Source of the DNA: a virus
Length of the DNA stretch: 27,242 nucleotides
Virus record (IMG/VR): IMGVR_UViG_3300042396_000182
Coordinates: 1 to 27,242 of that record
Strand: one strand, 5' to 3'
The notes under the pieces: generated by a model
Databases searched by the model: none
Told to the model about the DNA's origin: nothing
The model's input: only the letters and a program-made list of their open reading frames with translations
Shown: positions 16,701 to 22,587 of the stretch, piece by piece
Layout of the letters: every line of letters begins with the position of its first letter
How positions within the stretch are numbered: the first letter of the stretch is position 1
Translations under genes and position numbers: made by a program

Positions 16701-18793
16701 ACGACTGGGTTAGTCACGTTCTTCAAATGAACGATGCCGAAAAGGTTGCCCGTGGTGCTGCTGGTTACACGTCTTTGGTGCAGGACTGGATGGCACCAAG
16801 TGTGTTTGGTGACTCCGCTCGACGGCTCACCCCCGAGTTGCTGTTCCCGTCTGAAAAGCTCGGGGATACAGCGATTGCAGAGAATCTGTCTCAACACTTG
16901 GCACGAGAGTTCAGCGATGCGGGAGTACCTGGACGTGCGGCTGCCGATATTGAGGCGGAACTTCGCCAGCTAGAATCCAGTAGCGAGGATCTTGTCAATC
17001 GTTATCAAGAAGTAATGTCTGAGCTTGGCCGCCGCGAGGCGTTAACTGCTGCGGGTCAACCAATCGGAACGCAGAAACTGATTGGCAATCCTGACTTGCT
17101 AGAGGTCAGCGAGTTGAAGTCGATTCGTGAATCAATCATGGTGACAATGCAGTCAGATGCTGATTCGCTGAGGATGCTCACGGATCGCAGTATTGATGAA
17201 GCCAAGTATCTTGCCTGGACTAAATCTGGTGATGCCCAGCAAAGTTTGGCTAACGCTGTTTTGAATGGCTGGGTTGGGATCTCCCGTCACACCCAAGTTC
17301 CTGAGCAAGTGGCCGAGGTTATGGCGATGCTCGCCAAAGTGACTGGTCCTGATGCGTTACCAGGACTATTCCGCTATTTCGACAAGCTTACAAACCTGTT
17401 TAAGTCATGGGCTATTGCCAGCCCTGGTTTCGTCATGCGAAACGGCATGGGCGGAATGTTCAACAACTATCTGATTGGTGTTGACGCTGGAAGGTATCGG
17501 GAGTTCATCAAGGCTGATCGTGCTTTCACGACTGCGTTGAAACGCACTGGCGACATCGACAAGGCGTTGGCTGCTGTACCTGCACGATTCAACAGGCAAT
17601 ACCGTTTGCTGCATTCTTCTGGCGTGCTGGCTGAAACAGATCGTGCCAGTGATGCTGTGTTTGGCCTTACGAAATCTATGGGCCAAGGCGACCAGACCCG
17701 TGATGCGTTTGGATGGTTGGGCAATAACGTCGCCACCCGTGGTGTTTACGCTGCGAACTCTCGCATGGAGCGGGTGTTGCGTGGCGCAGCAGGAATGGAT
17801 GCTGCTGCCAAAACTGATTCGTTGGACGGCATTTACGAGTCCGTGTTTAAAGCACATTTTGATTACTCGGATCTCAACAGGTTTGAGGTCAATGTGATGA
17901 AGCGTGTATCACCTTTTTACACTTGGACTCGAAAGAATCTTCCGTTGCAAATGGAAATGCTGTTTAAGAATCCGAAAGCGTACAATCGCTATCAGATTTT
18001 TAAGAGCAACATTGAAGCAGTGACTCCTGAAGAAGATTTGGTTCCGACTTGGATGAAAGATCGTTTGAACATTCGTCTGCCGTTTACGAACAAAGACGGT
18101 CAGATGTACATTCTTCCTGATCTACCTTTCACATCGTTAAATATGTTTACGAATGCTGATGAGTTGGCAGGTCAAATCAACCCTGTTATCAAGACTCCCA
18201 TTGAAATGTTGATGAACCGAAAAATGTATTTCGGTAAATCTATTCCGTTCAAAGAAGGTTATGTTCAGATGCCTGACATTCTCACTAAGACAGGCATAGC
18301 TCAGGTTATGGGTTTGACTGGATTGGCGGAGAAAGATCAGAGCGGGAACTTCATGACCCGTGACAAGACGTTGTATGCGGTTGAACAGTTCCTTCCGTTC
18401 TTTGGTCGGATGCGTCGCTTGCTACCGTCAGAGAAAAAGTATGATGAGCGGGCCGCTACCACTTGGATCAACTTCTTGTTTGGTGCTGGGTTGCGGACCA
18501 ACACGATGACAGATCGGTCGTCGGAGTTGTATTTCCGCCAGCGCAGTGTCGATGAGATTGCGAAAGATTTGAACTCGTTGGGGTATGGCGGTTACACCTA
18601 TTGGGATAAGCGTGTCGAAACTTCCCGTAAGCCAGGGCCGAATGATAAGCGTCCGTATCTGACTTTGAATCAGCCCAAGGGTGGGTTGGGTCCGAATTCT
18701 GCGTACACAAACGTGCGTAGCTCCAGCAAGTTGTCGCCCGAGGCATTTCAAGCTGCAATGACTCAGCTCGCAAAGATGAGTAGTACAAAGTAA
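13715..18793 (+). CDS. Giant internal virion / DNA-ejection protein
   Basis: 1692 residues, the largest gene here, beginning 3 nt after the previous stop without an obvious SD. In short-tailed phages a giant, mostly helical protein at this place is ejected into the host and helps form the channel for DNA entry (T7 gp16 is the model). Visible features: a hydrophobic Ala/Gly/Ile segment near residues 168-195 (APAKIAVGITADIATDPLTY), a long helical middle with heptad-like Glu/Ala/Leu runs (residues about 700-900 and 1060-1115), and a strongly conserved-looking C-terminal third with SWAIASPGFVMRNGMGGMFN and MKRVSPFYTWTRKNLPLQME. I see no lytic-transglycosylase motif in its N-terminus, unlike T7 gp16. 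It overlaps the next gene by one base. Confidence 0.75.
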   Translation: MAGLSQSQIAKLKTVSSARTKTRNSSGRKFSAKDENLLKLARGLAAGSYAYNSDPLAGSQKKLTDSIQAIMQSNSPGGFKNAAAGYSTDKSIKKDESVFDQVKGALGTGISGVGQFLTVPQTLVTQPIRRLIDPSRNLMKDLNNLETTSSSLAGADWFKGLPAPAKIAVGITADIATDPLTYVLGAGLITKLGNAPGIIQKIDKASDVLRAAGRVDDAERLVTFGGNLARKGKGGIGGIKNADLTWIGKTLEETGVVDLGGKALKGGLYFQLPGTGRVASYGAKKLTGVGIDSAKYQMYLGRGPLVEGVSKFASNVSGGIKTSKLMSTLGETYGGGEGQLKRAILNAKSPQEALNFRRILVSDRIENGVTATVLKMHERKAAAVEKIANQSGVDRAVIVGALDGNLDDIGKLKAADAGLYDVVRGLDDQLITETTAQVRRVVQSFGGDLNDVQPLVDRAKDHLHGLLTDEARAGMAASKKIRYADNGVEGFMLPAKYVPGADHLGTPIRDATDTLTRAYVVGEDGRKYVLLGEANKPAVAMAAEHGTGATAEQAVLAKVGETLQDNAKAAAELDIDGPVTQIRYIDKDGKIVPGWVSTSDIRYDQIAPNGLGAKTQVNAINRAKYGHDLFSNDYGQIVQKQIRDFGRAAGKEVRGLYLKKYGLAVSKGEDQSVAAAIAEQRGITVSADAASDPAFQTAVVANVDDPARIQVAAIAANGAADARTSLPTEPADFSLLSLTPEEAQTHLDEVVEVQQAQADALAGRSARSRPNEVSDVLGSIDRTKTRLGIAKEQVASLNRLIDDAEQMNAGMPKQVAVESNPDLRPDLFAPEKSLPEMTPEELAGNEKSLDLELGNAENAKSGLQAELDDAQKFEGVASDTQVSRRDLNDLRGEVKTEAGQVASQMRAQVDAVGGRLESPWNSPGGEWDWWKQLSRSQQSVLRRFMGGGEVVSSGASRFGGADVGRLTDGMGVDVFAEQWRQIRNLSPDANISEIMDDWVSHVLQMNDAEKVARGAAGYTSLVQDWMAPSVFGDSARRLTPELLFPSEKLGDTAIAENLSQHLAREFSDAGVPGRAAADIEAELRQLESSSEDLVNRYQEVMSELGRREALTAAGQPIGTQKLIGNPDLLEVSELKSIRESIMVTMQSDADSLRMLTDRSIDEAKYLAWTKSGDAQQSLANAVLNGWVGISRHTQVPEQVAEVMAMLAKVTGPDALPGLFRYFDKLTNLFKSWAIASPGFVMRNGMGGMFNNYLIGVDAGRYREFIKADRAFTTALKRTGDIDKALAAVPARFNRQYRLLHSSGVLAETDRASDAVFGLTKSMGQGDQTRDAFGWLGNNVATRGVYAANSRMERVLRGAAGMDAAAKTDSLDGIYESVFKAHFDYSDLNRFEVNVMKRVSPFYTWTRKNLPLQMEMLFKNPKAYNRYQIFKSNIEAVTPEEDLVPTWMKDRLNIRLPFTNKDGQMYILPDLPFTSLNMFTNADELAGQINPVIKTPIEMLMNRKMYFGKSIPFKEGYVQMPDILTKTGIAQVMGLTGLAEKDQSGNFMTRDKTLYAVEQFLPFFGRMRRLLPSEKKYDERAATTWINFLFGAGLRTNTMTDRSSELYFRQRSVDEIAKDLNSLGYGGYTYWDKRVETSRKPGPNDKRPYLTLNQPKGGLGPNSAYTNVRSSSKLSPEAFQAAMTQLAKMSSTK

Positions 18794-19086
18794 TGGATGT
18801 GGTGTTGCGGTTTGTAGAGACTGCCATTGTCCCTATTGTTGTGGCTGGTGTCACAGCGGGAGTGGGGGCTTGGGCGTTGATCCGATCCCATCGTAAAGAT
18901 GTTCAGGGTTTGGATGATCGCAACACTGAGCAGCATCATCAGAATGCTGCGTTACTTACCCACCTGAGCAAGCAGGTTGGTGGGATTGACTCGAAGGTTG
19001 ATCGCCTGGATCAGCGGTTGGATCATGTCCAGCAGTGGGCTAGTGAGCATGAAATCACCCATTTGATTGAGGATTCTGCTCCGTAA
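18793..19086 (+). CDS. Single-TM, coiled-coil lysis-cassette protein (holin-like)
   Basis: 97 residues, TAATG overlap with the giant gene. One membrane segment near residues 10-30 (AIVPIVVAGVTAGVGAWALI), then a charged RSHRKDVQ stretch and a coiled coil (about 50-92, HLSKQVGGIDSKVDRLDQRL). The layout resembles the single-TM coiled-coil proteins found next to endolysins in actinophages. It may be a holin partner or spanin-like membrane protein. Here it sits one gene before the amidase. Confidence 0.65.
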   Translation: MDVVLRFVETAIVPIVVAGVTAGVGAWALIRSHRKDVQGLDDRNTEQHHQNAALLTHLSKQVGGIDSKVDRLDQRLDHVQQWASEHEITHLIEDSAP

Positions 19087-19230
19087 AGCCCGTATCGTTC
19101 GTACAGGTGTTCTACAGGTCGTACAGCCGTTCGATGGGGTTTGGGGTGTAATCACCCCACCCGACAGGCTGGAATCGCTTAGAACGCATTCTGGAGGCTG
19201 GTTTGGGCGGGACATTCTCACCTAACAGGT
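19087..19230 (+). promoter_or_regulatory. Intergenic region with repeats, hairpin and motif copy 4
   Basis: The longest gap in the window (144 nt). It holds three copies of TACAG (19102, 19113, 19122; the first two extend to TACAGGT); a 7-bp hairpin TGGGGTG/CACCCCA with loop TAAT (19142-19159, no T tract after it); the GCGGGACA motif at 19207-19214; and the hairpin CACCT-AAC-AGGTG (19219-19231) touching the GTG start at 19231. I see no credible reading frame in it. It likely controls the endolysin gene. Confidence 0.55.
19207..19214 (+). promoter_or_regulatory. GCGGGACA motif, copy 4 (before endolysin)
   Basis: GCGGGACA followed after seven bases by CTAAC, identical in spacing to copy 2 at 2758. 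The hairpin CACCT/AGGTG at 19219-19231 follows. It lies 17 nt before the endolysin start at 19231. Confidence 0.5.
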
Positions 19231-19980
19231 GTGGATGACGTAGACGGATTTTTGCAAGCACAAAATTTTACGAAGAATGGGTCTCGGACCCCGAACTTGT
19301 GGGTGGTCCACGACGAGGAATATCCCGAGCGGCCCGATGCCGCATGGGATGTCGCCCGATACTTTGCAGGGGCCAACGCCCCCCGATCCTCAGCCCATGT
19401 ATGTGTCGATGACCGCAACGCCATTGGCTGTGTTGATTGGCGCGACATTGCATGGCATTCAGGTCACGGTGCAACCAACAACCGTTCTATCGGTGTTGAG
19501 CATTCAGGATATGCGTCACAATCCCGCGAGGAATGGTTGGACGAGTACGGCATGAAAATGCTGGATCGTTCCGCCCGACTGTTCGCAGAAGTCGCCTACG
19601 GCATTTTTGGTATCCCCGCCGTAAAACTCACCCCCGAACAGGTTGCAGCAGGTGAAGCTGGAATCTGCGGCCATGCCGATGTGACCTACGGGTTCAACAT
19701 TTATGGGGGCCACACCGACCCAGGCGAACAGTTCCCGTGGGACGTTTACATCTCGATGTGCAAAAAGCACATCACAGGATCATCGGAGGATGATGAAGTG
19801 AAACCGTACATTCTGATCGACCCCCGAGACACAAAAGCATGGCTGTGTTCGGGAAACACCAAATACCATTTGGCAAGCATGGGGGAACTAGAGGTCCACA
19901 AGTTCTTTGGTGCCGCCGTTGTGAACCCTGCGCCCGCCGCATGGGTGGATTCGCTGTGTACTATCAAGGACGCACAGTGA
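19231..19980 (+). CDS. Endolysin: N-acetylmuramoyl-L-alanine amidase (Amidase_2)
   Basis: 249 residues from GTG 19231. A zinc amidase that cleaves the bond between MurNAc and the peptide stem. Zn ligands by family pattern: H27 (LWVVHDEE), H148 (CGHADV) and D163 (GGHTDPGEQFPW). E90 in SIGVEHSG matches the catalytic/structural acid. The amidase domain spans about residues 20-175. A C-terminal region (about 185-249, ending WVDSLCTIKD) is a probable wall-binding or regulatory domain. The only SD-like AGG is inside the hairpin at 19219-19231, so initiation may be regulated. It overlaps the holin start (GTGA). Confidence 0.9.
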   Translation: MDDVDGFLQAQNFTKNGSRTPNLWVVHDEEYPERPDAAWDVARYFAGANAPRSSAHVCVDDRNAIGCVDWRDIAWHSGHGATNNRSIGVEHSGYASQSREEWLDEYGMKMLDRSARLFAEVAYGIFGIPAVKLTPEQVAAGEAGICGHADVTYGFNIYGGHTDPGEQFPWDVYISMCKKHITGSSEDDEVKPYILIDPRDTKAWLCSGNTKYHLASMGELEVHKFFGAAVVNPAPAAWVDSLCTIKDAQ

Positions 19981-20249
19981 ACAGCAAAGTCACTGCCATT
20001 TCTGGTGCAGTCATCGGACTTGTTCAGGCCGTCATCATTCTCGTCAACTCGTTCGGTTGGGCAACTATCACTGGCGACCAGTCAGCAGCGATTACAGCAG
20101 TGATTACTGCTGCCGTCACCGTTGTTGCACACATACTGATTAACGACCAGATTGATGTTGCCTTGCACACCGAAGTACCTGTTGTTGCTGTGTCTGGTGC
20201 AGCGGTCACCCCAACGTTTTCTGATGACGCTGGCACCCCCACGCCCTGA
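19977..20249 (+). CDS. Holin
   Basis: 90 residues from GTG 19977, which overlaps the endolysin stop as GTGA and has SD AAGGA 6 nt upstream. An in-frame upstream start would overlap the endolysin by 140 nt and is rejected. It has two hydrophobic segments, about residues 5-25 (VTAISGAVIGLVQAVIILVN) and 35-55 (SAAITAVITAAVTVVAHILI), and a short polar tail. Two-TM small protein next to the amidase fits a class II-type holin that triggers lysis. Confidence 0.8.
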   Translation: MNSKVTAISGAVIGLVQAVIILVNSFGWATITGDQSAAITAVITAAVTVVAHILINDQIDVALHTEVPVVAVSGAAVTPTFSDDAGTPTP

Positions 20250-20382
20250 CTGGGATCTTGACGATCCCAACCATGCCAAACCCGAGTCAGATGATGACTA
20301 CGAGTATGTGGAGCCTGATGCGGTTCCTACGCGGGTCCATCCCAACGAACACCCGTACGAGATTCCAGTAGCACCAGTTTAG
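20224..20382 (+). CDS. Short acidic protein, last gene of rightward block
   Basis: 52 residues from ATG 20224, overlapping the holin by 26 nt. Very acidic and Pro-rich (DWDLDDPNHAKPESDDDYEY), no TM. No SD is visible, so it may depend on coupling. Its 3' end overlaps the last leftward gene by 56 nt, an unusual convergent overlap. It could be real or a read-through of non-coding DNA; the amino-acid composition favours real but only moderately. Confidence 0.45.
   Translation: MTLAPPRPDWDLDDPNHAKPESDDDYEYVEPDAVPTRVHPNEHPYEIPVAPV
20251..20269. terminator. Perfect 7-bp hairpin at the convergent junction
   Basis: TGGGATC (20251-20257) pairs with GATCCCA (20263-20269) around TTGAC, starting one base after the holin stop. 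No T tract follows on either strand, so it is a weak terminator candidate. Its place between opposing operons makes it worth noting. Confidence 0.35.
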
Positions 20383-20512
20383 AACGCAGTCGCTCAATCT
20401 CGTCGGCTGCCTCACGTTCCAAATAACAGTCTGAGTGGCCGTGGTCGTGTTCAAGATATTCTCCCTCTGGTAAACACGCCCGTAGGCGCAACATTTCAAC
20501 AATGTCACTCAT
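20327..20512 (-). CDS. Small protein with helical EAADEIERLRS motif
   Basis: 61 residues from ATG 20512. Its start overlaps the upstream stop (ATGAGTGA, 8 nt), so translation is likely coupled. It resembles the common phage small-protein plan MSDIVEMLRLRACL... then a helical EAADEIERLRSKLVLL. These are widely seen in phage accessory clusters and have no known function. A HDHGHSDC run (about residues 20-29) might bind metal. It is the last leftward gene. Confidence 0.65.
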   Translation of the reverse strand: MSDIVEMLRLRACLPEGEYLEHDHGHSDCYLEREAADEIERLRSKLVLLESRTGVRWDGPA

Positions 20513-20693
20513 TTTCAAATTCCCGTGGGTCCGATTTAACGTCGTACTCGTCCCAAAGTGCATGGCGCATGGCGGATCGAACCTGTTCGGCCTCGTCCTG
20601 TTTGACCAGGTGCCACGGCTTTACCATTTTTCGGATTAAGCCAACAGGCAAAATCACAGTGACTACTTGTTCATCAGGCATTTGATAAGTCAT
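20505..20693 (-). CDS. Small RHH-like protein, paralogue 1 of 3
   Basis: 62 residues from ATG 20693, with SD AAGG 8 nt upstream; an in-frame ATG at 20702 abuts that SD and is unlikely. Pattern: β-strand VVTVILP, helix of about 15 residues (VGLIRKMVKPW), a loop, and a second helix (EQVRSAMRHAL). This strand-LP-helix-loop-helix plan is shared with the next two genes upstream and resembles ribbon-helix-helix DNA-binding proteins. The RHH reading is inference, and there is no search behind it. Confidence 0.65.
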   Translation of the reverse strand: MTYQMPDEQVVTVILPVGLIRKMVKPWHLVKQDEAEQVRSAMRHALWDEYDVKSDPREFENE

Positions 20694-20835
20694 TAGTTTC
20701 ATCCTTTACAAGACTTTGTTGGCACGCAAGTTCAAAAACATCTCTTGGGTATCGGGTGAGTCGAAGTCGGTCGGCTGCTGCTTTGACAATCCAACGAGGC
20801 AGGAACACGGCGATGATTTCATCCTCATTGTCCAT
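20674..20835 (-). CDS. Small RHH-like protein, paralogue 2 of 3
   Basis: 53 residues from ATG 20835, with SD GGGAG 7 nt upstream; an in-frame start at 20859 would bring in eight extra residues and lacks an SD. The strand IIAVFLP is followed by the helix RWIVKAAADRLR, the turn LTRYPR and the helix DVFELACQQSL. The spacing from LP to the second helix is 18 residues, against 20 and 21 in its neighbours. Overlaps the upstream gene by 11 nt and the downstream gene by 20 nt. Probable small DNA-binding or regulatory protein. Confidence 0.65.
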   Translation of the reverse strand: MDNEDEIIAVFLPRWIVKAAADRLRLTRYPRDVFELACQQSLVKDETNDLSNA

Positions 20836-21055
20836 TAGATGACTCCCAATCAATCGCATTGCGGAATGCCGTCATAACGGCATCTTTGGGATTCAGGTAC
20901 ACGACCTGATCTTTAGTAAAGTTCGCCCATCGCTGCACCAAAGACAACGGCAACTCAACCATCACTGTTGCCTCAGGTTTGATTTCAGGCGTAGCTTCTT
21001 CTGCGCCATCTAGCGCACTGATGCTGGCGACTGACTGTGAACCATAACTACCCAT
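20825..21055 (-). CDS. Small RHH-like protein, paralogue 3 of 3
   Basis: 76 residues from ATG 21055, overlapping the upstream stop by one base (TAATG). It has an extra N-terminal acidic/Ser-rich leader (residues 1-25), then the strand ATVMVELP, helix LSLVQRWANFTK, loop VVYLNPK and helix DAVMTAFRNAI. This is the most RHH-like of the three. Dimeric RHH proteins use the β-strand to read DNA. Tandem position plus matching layout suggests gene duplication. Confidence 0.65.
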   Translation of the reverse strand: MGSYGSQSVASISALDGAEEATPEIKPEATVMVELPLSLVQRWANFTKDQVVYLNPKDAVMTAFRNAIDWESSNGQ

Positions 21056-21234
21056 TACAAATCAACCATCTTTTCTTTTGTATTTTGGCGTACCGAATGT
21101 CGATACAACTCCAACTGTCCTGACAGCGATTCAATGGTGTACGCAGCAGCAAGCAGTAGAGCGACGTGCTCACTGATGCCAGCAGGCGAGGCCCCATACC
21201 TCAGGCGTTTCACCAACTCGTCATGTTCTGTCAT
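21055..21234 (-). CDS. Small helical protein (59 aa), function unknown
   Basis: Translated by hand from the minus strand: ATG 21234 to TAA 21055-21057. SD AAAGGAG lies about 10 nt upstream of the ATG. It begins MTEHDELVKRLRYGAS and continues helical (SEHVALLLAAAYTIESLSGQ), ending KEKMVDL. This matches the common phage plan DELV-x-RLRYGAS followed by an AA-x-x-IESL helix. Both ends overlap neighbours (ATGA with the upstream gene, TAATG with the downstream gene), which fills an apparent gap in the operon. Function unknown. Confidence 0.75.
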   Translation of the reverse strand: MTEHDELVKRLRYGASPAGISEHVALLLAAAYTIESLSGQLELYRHSVRQNTKEKMVDL

Positions 21235-21443
21235 CGTTTGCTTTCTCCTTTGATGCCCTTTAGGTCTGATAGCAGTAGCTCGTTCTGATCCCGCAAGTAG
21301 CGAATCTCAACGGCTGCTTCAAGTACGTCGTCCTCGCACCAGTCAGCACCGCATCCGCAGTGCTCACGACAGCTGGCATAGCAAGTGCAGTCCGAACCAG
21401 CGTTTTCCAGTCGAACCAGGATGTCCTGCTCAGTCCTGCTCAT
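21231..21443 (-). CDS. Cys-rich small protein, function unknown
   Basis: 70 residues from ATG 21443, with SD GAGGA 5 nt upstream; the alternative ATG at 21473 lies well inside the upstream gene. A dense cysteine cluster at residues 19-36 (C-x-C-x3-C-x3-C-x-C-x4-C; with His28) suggests one or two zinc sites. The C-terminal half is helical (EAAVEIRYLRDQNELLLSDL). Such proteins occur in phage accessory clusters, and their targets are unknown. Overlaps upstream by 14 nt and downstream by 4. Confidence 0.7.
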   Translation of the reverse strand: MSRTEQDILVRLENAGSDCTCYASCREHCGCGADWCEDDVLEAAVEIRYLRDQNELLLSDLKGIKGESKR

Positions 21444-21630
21444 AATCTTCCTCATCCATTTCAGGCAGCTCATAGGCGTCGAGCTCCCATTGCAAAGCCA
21501 CTTTCAGCATTCCGATTACTTCCCACGGATGAACTTCGTCATCCGTGTTCACTTCCAGCGACATGGTGCCGTCAGGTTCCAGAATGCGAATGACGTGGAC
21601 TCCACCAAGTTCCATGCGTTCACTGGTCAT
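21430..21630 (-). CDS. Small acidic protein, function unknown
   Basis: 66 residues from ATG 21630, overlapping the upstream stop as ATGA. The in-frame TTG at 21648 is less likely. It has a short β/helix layout (VHVIRILEPDGTMSLEVNTD, then EVHPWEVIGMLKVALQWELD) and an acidic C-terminal tail (PEMDEEDYEQD). No family is recognised. Confidence 0.65.
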   Translation of the reverse strand: MTSERMELGGVHVIRILEPDGTMSLEVNTDDEVHPWEVIGMLKVALQWELDAYELPEMDEEDYEQD

Positions 21631-22103
21631 TGGCAGGCCCCGTTCCAAGGTTTCGCACCCAGTTCGTTGTACGCACCTAGGGCTACAGCGTCTTGGTCAG
21701 TGGGGGAGGCATGGTTGGGGGCAACACCGATCAGGTCGTGGCGTCCGATGCGACCTGCAAAGGTGTCCCATCCGCCTTGATAAAACTGGTAGGCACCCAT
21801 GAAGGTTCCTGTCGAGTTCACTGCCTGATAGTTGCCTCGGGATTCACGCCAGCGAATGCACTCGAAGAATGCGTCAACGTTGGTTGGCGCAACAGACGCA
21901 ACAGACACTGGTTTTGTGGTGGTTGTTGTGTTTATCCAGCTCAGGTCAACGGTCGTGGTCGTTGTTGGCGACAATAGAACTGTTGATTCAACGACTATTT
22001 CGGTTGTGACTGGTCGATCTGTTTGATCCCAAATCAGCAGCATTATTAATGCTGTGAGGATCGCTAGAAGAATGAATCCATGTTTCCATGTTGGGTTTCT
22101 CAT
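21627..22103 (-). CDS. Membrane-anchored Rpf-like transglycosylase
   Basis: 158 residues from ATG 22103 (SD GGAG 8 nt upstream, ATGA overlap; an in-frame TTG at 22145 is rejected). Order: a TM/signal anchor at about residues 9-25 (GFILLAILTALIMLLIW), a Thr/Ser/Val-rich extracellular linker (30-75), and a transglycosylase-like domain of the resuscitation-promoting-factor type at 77-158 (FFECIRWRESRGNYQAVNST, then GAYQFYQGGWDTFAG, then WNGACQ). E87 in RWRES is the expected catalytic acid, and C82/C157 could form the family disulfide. It cuts peptidoglycan glycan strands. It is unusual in a leftward early-type operon, far from the lysis genes. Confidence 0.85.
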   Translation of the reverse strand: MRNPTWKHGFILLAILTALIMLLIWDQTDRPVTTEIVVESTVLLSPTTTTTVDLSWINTTTTTKPVSVASVAPTNVDAFFECIRWRESRGNYQAVNSTGTFMGAYQFYQGGWDTFAGRIGRHDLIGVAPNHASPTDQDAVALGAYNELGAKPWNGACQ

Positions 22104-22285
22104 TGCACCTGCTCCAGTCCATAGACCCGCACTGCGGGTACACAAAAATCAAGACCTTTTTGCCAGTCGTCAATTTCATCTTCGAGAAACGGCAATCCGT
22201 CATGGGTTTCGCAAACCACTTCGCTAATCCATTTCTGGGCGATGCCGTGGCTGATCCATTCCTGGAAGTCATCTCGATTACTCAT
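22100..22285 (-). CDS. Small protein with C-x-THDG motif, function unknown
   Basis: 61 residues from ATG 22285, overlapping the upstream stop (ATGA). Contains WISHGIAQKWISEVVCETHD and a second conserved-looking part (DWQKGLDFCVPAVRVY). The two Cys and His-Asp could bind metal. The plan is familiar from many phage accessory clusters but has no assigned function. Confidence 0.65.
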   Translation of the reverse strand: MSNRDDFQEWISHGIAQKWISEVVCETHDGLPFLEDEIDDWQKGLDFCVPAVRVYGLEQVQ

Positions 22286-22587
22286 GTGAACGTGATCCCG
22301 TGAACATCAATGATCGTGTTCCAAATGGAAGCGATCAGGTTTGCTGCGAAGTCGTCAATCATTTCTTGACAGTCATCACACTCATGGTCGGTGGAGTGAA
22401 ACAACGCACCTATTAGCCCTATGGCGTATTCGCCTGAGACTGGCATGACGATGTGGTAGTCGTAGTCAATGATCTGGTCGAACTGTTCATCCGTCAGATC
22501 ACCGAACTGTTTGGTCGCCGTATGGCGACTCAGTTCTTCGTACAACTCTTTGCCAAGAACGTTTTTGAGTTCGTCAGAATCACTCAT
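22282..22587 (-). CDS. Hypothetical protein with CxxC, function unknown
   Basis: 101 residues from ATG 22587. Frame continues upstream to 22806, but that extension overlaps the upstream gene and the ATG at 22587 has an SD (GGAGGG) nearby. The N-terminal half is helical (SDELKNVLGKELYEELSRHT). A C-x2-C motif (HECDDCQEM) lies near residue 75. The C-terminal half is helical and hydrophobic. Overlaps the upstream stop by 8 nt (ATGAGTGA). Confidence 0.65.
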   Translation of the reverse strand: MSDSDELKNVLGKELYEELSRHTATKQFGDLTDEQFDQIIDYDYHIVMPVSGEYAIGLIGALFHSTDHECDDCQEMIDDFAANLIASIWNTIIDVHGITFT

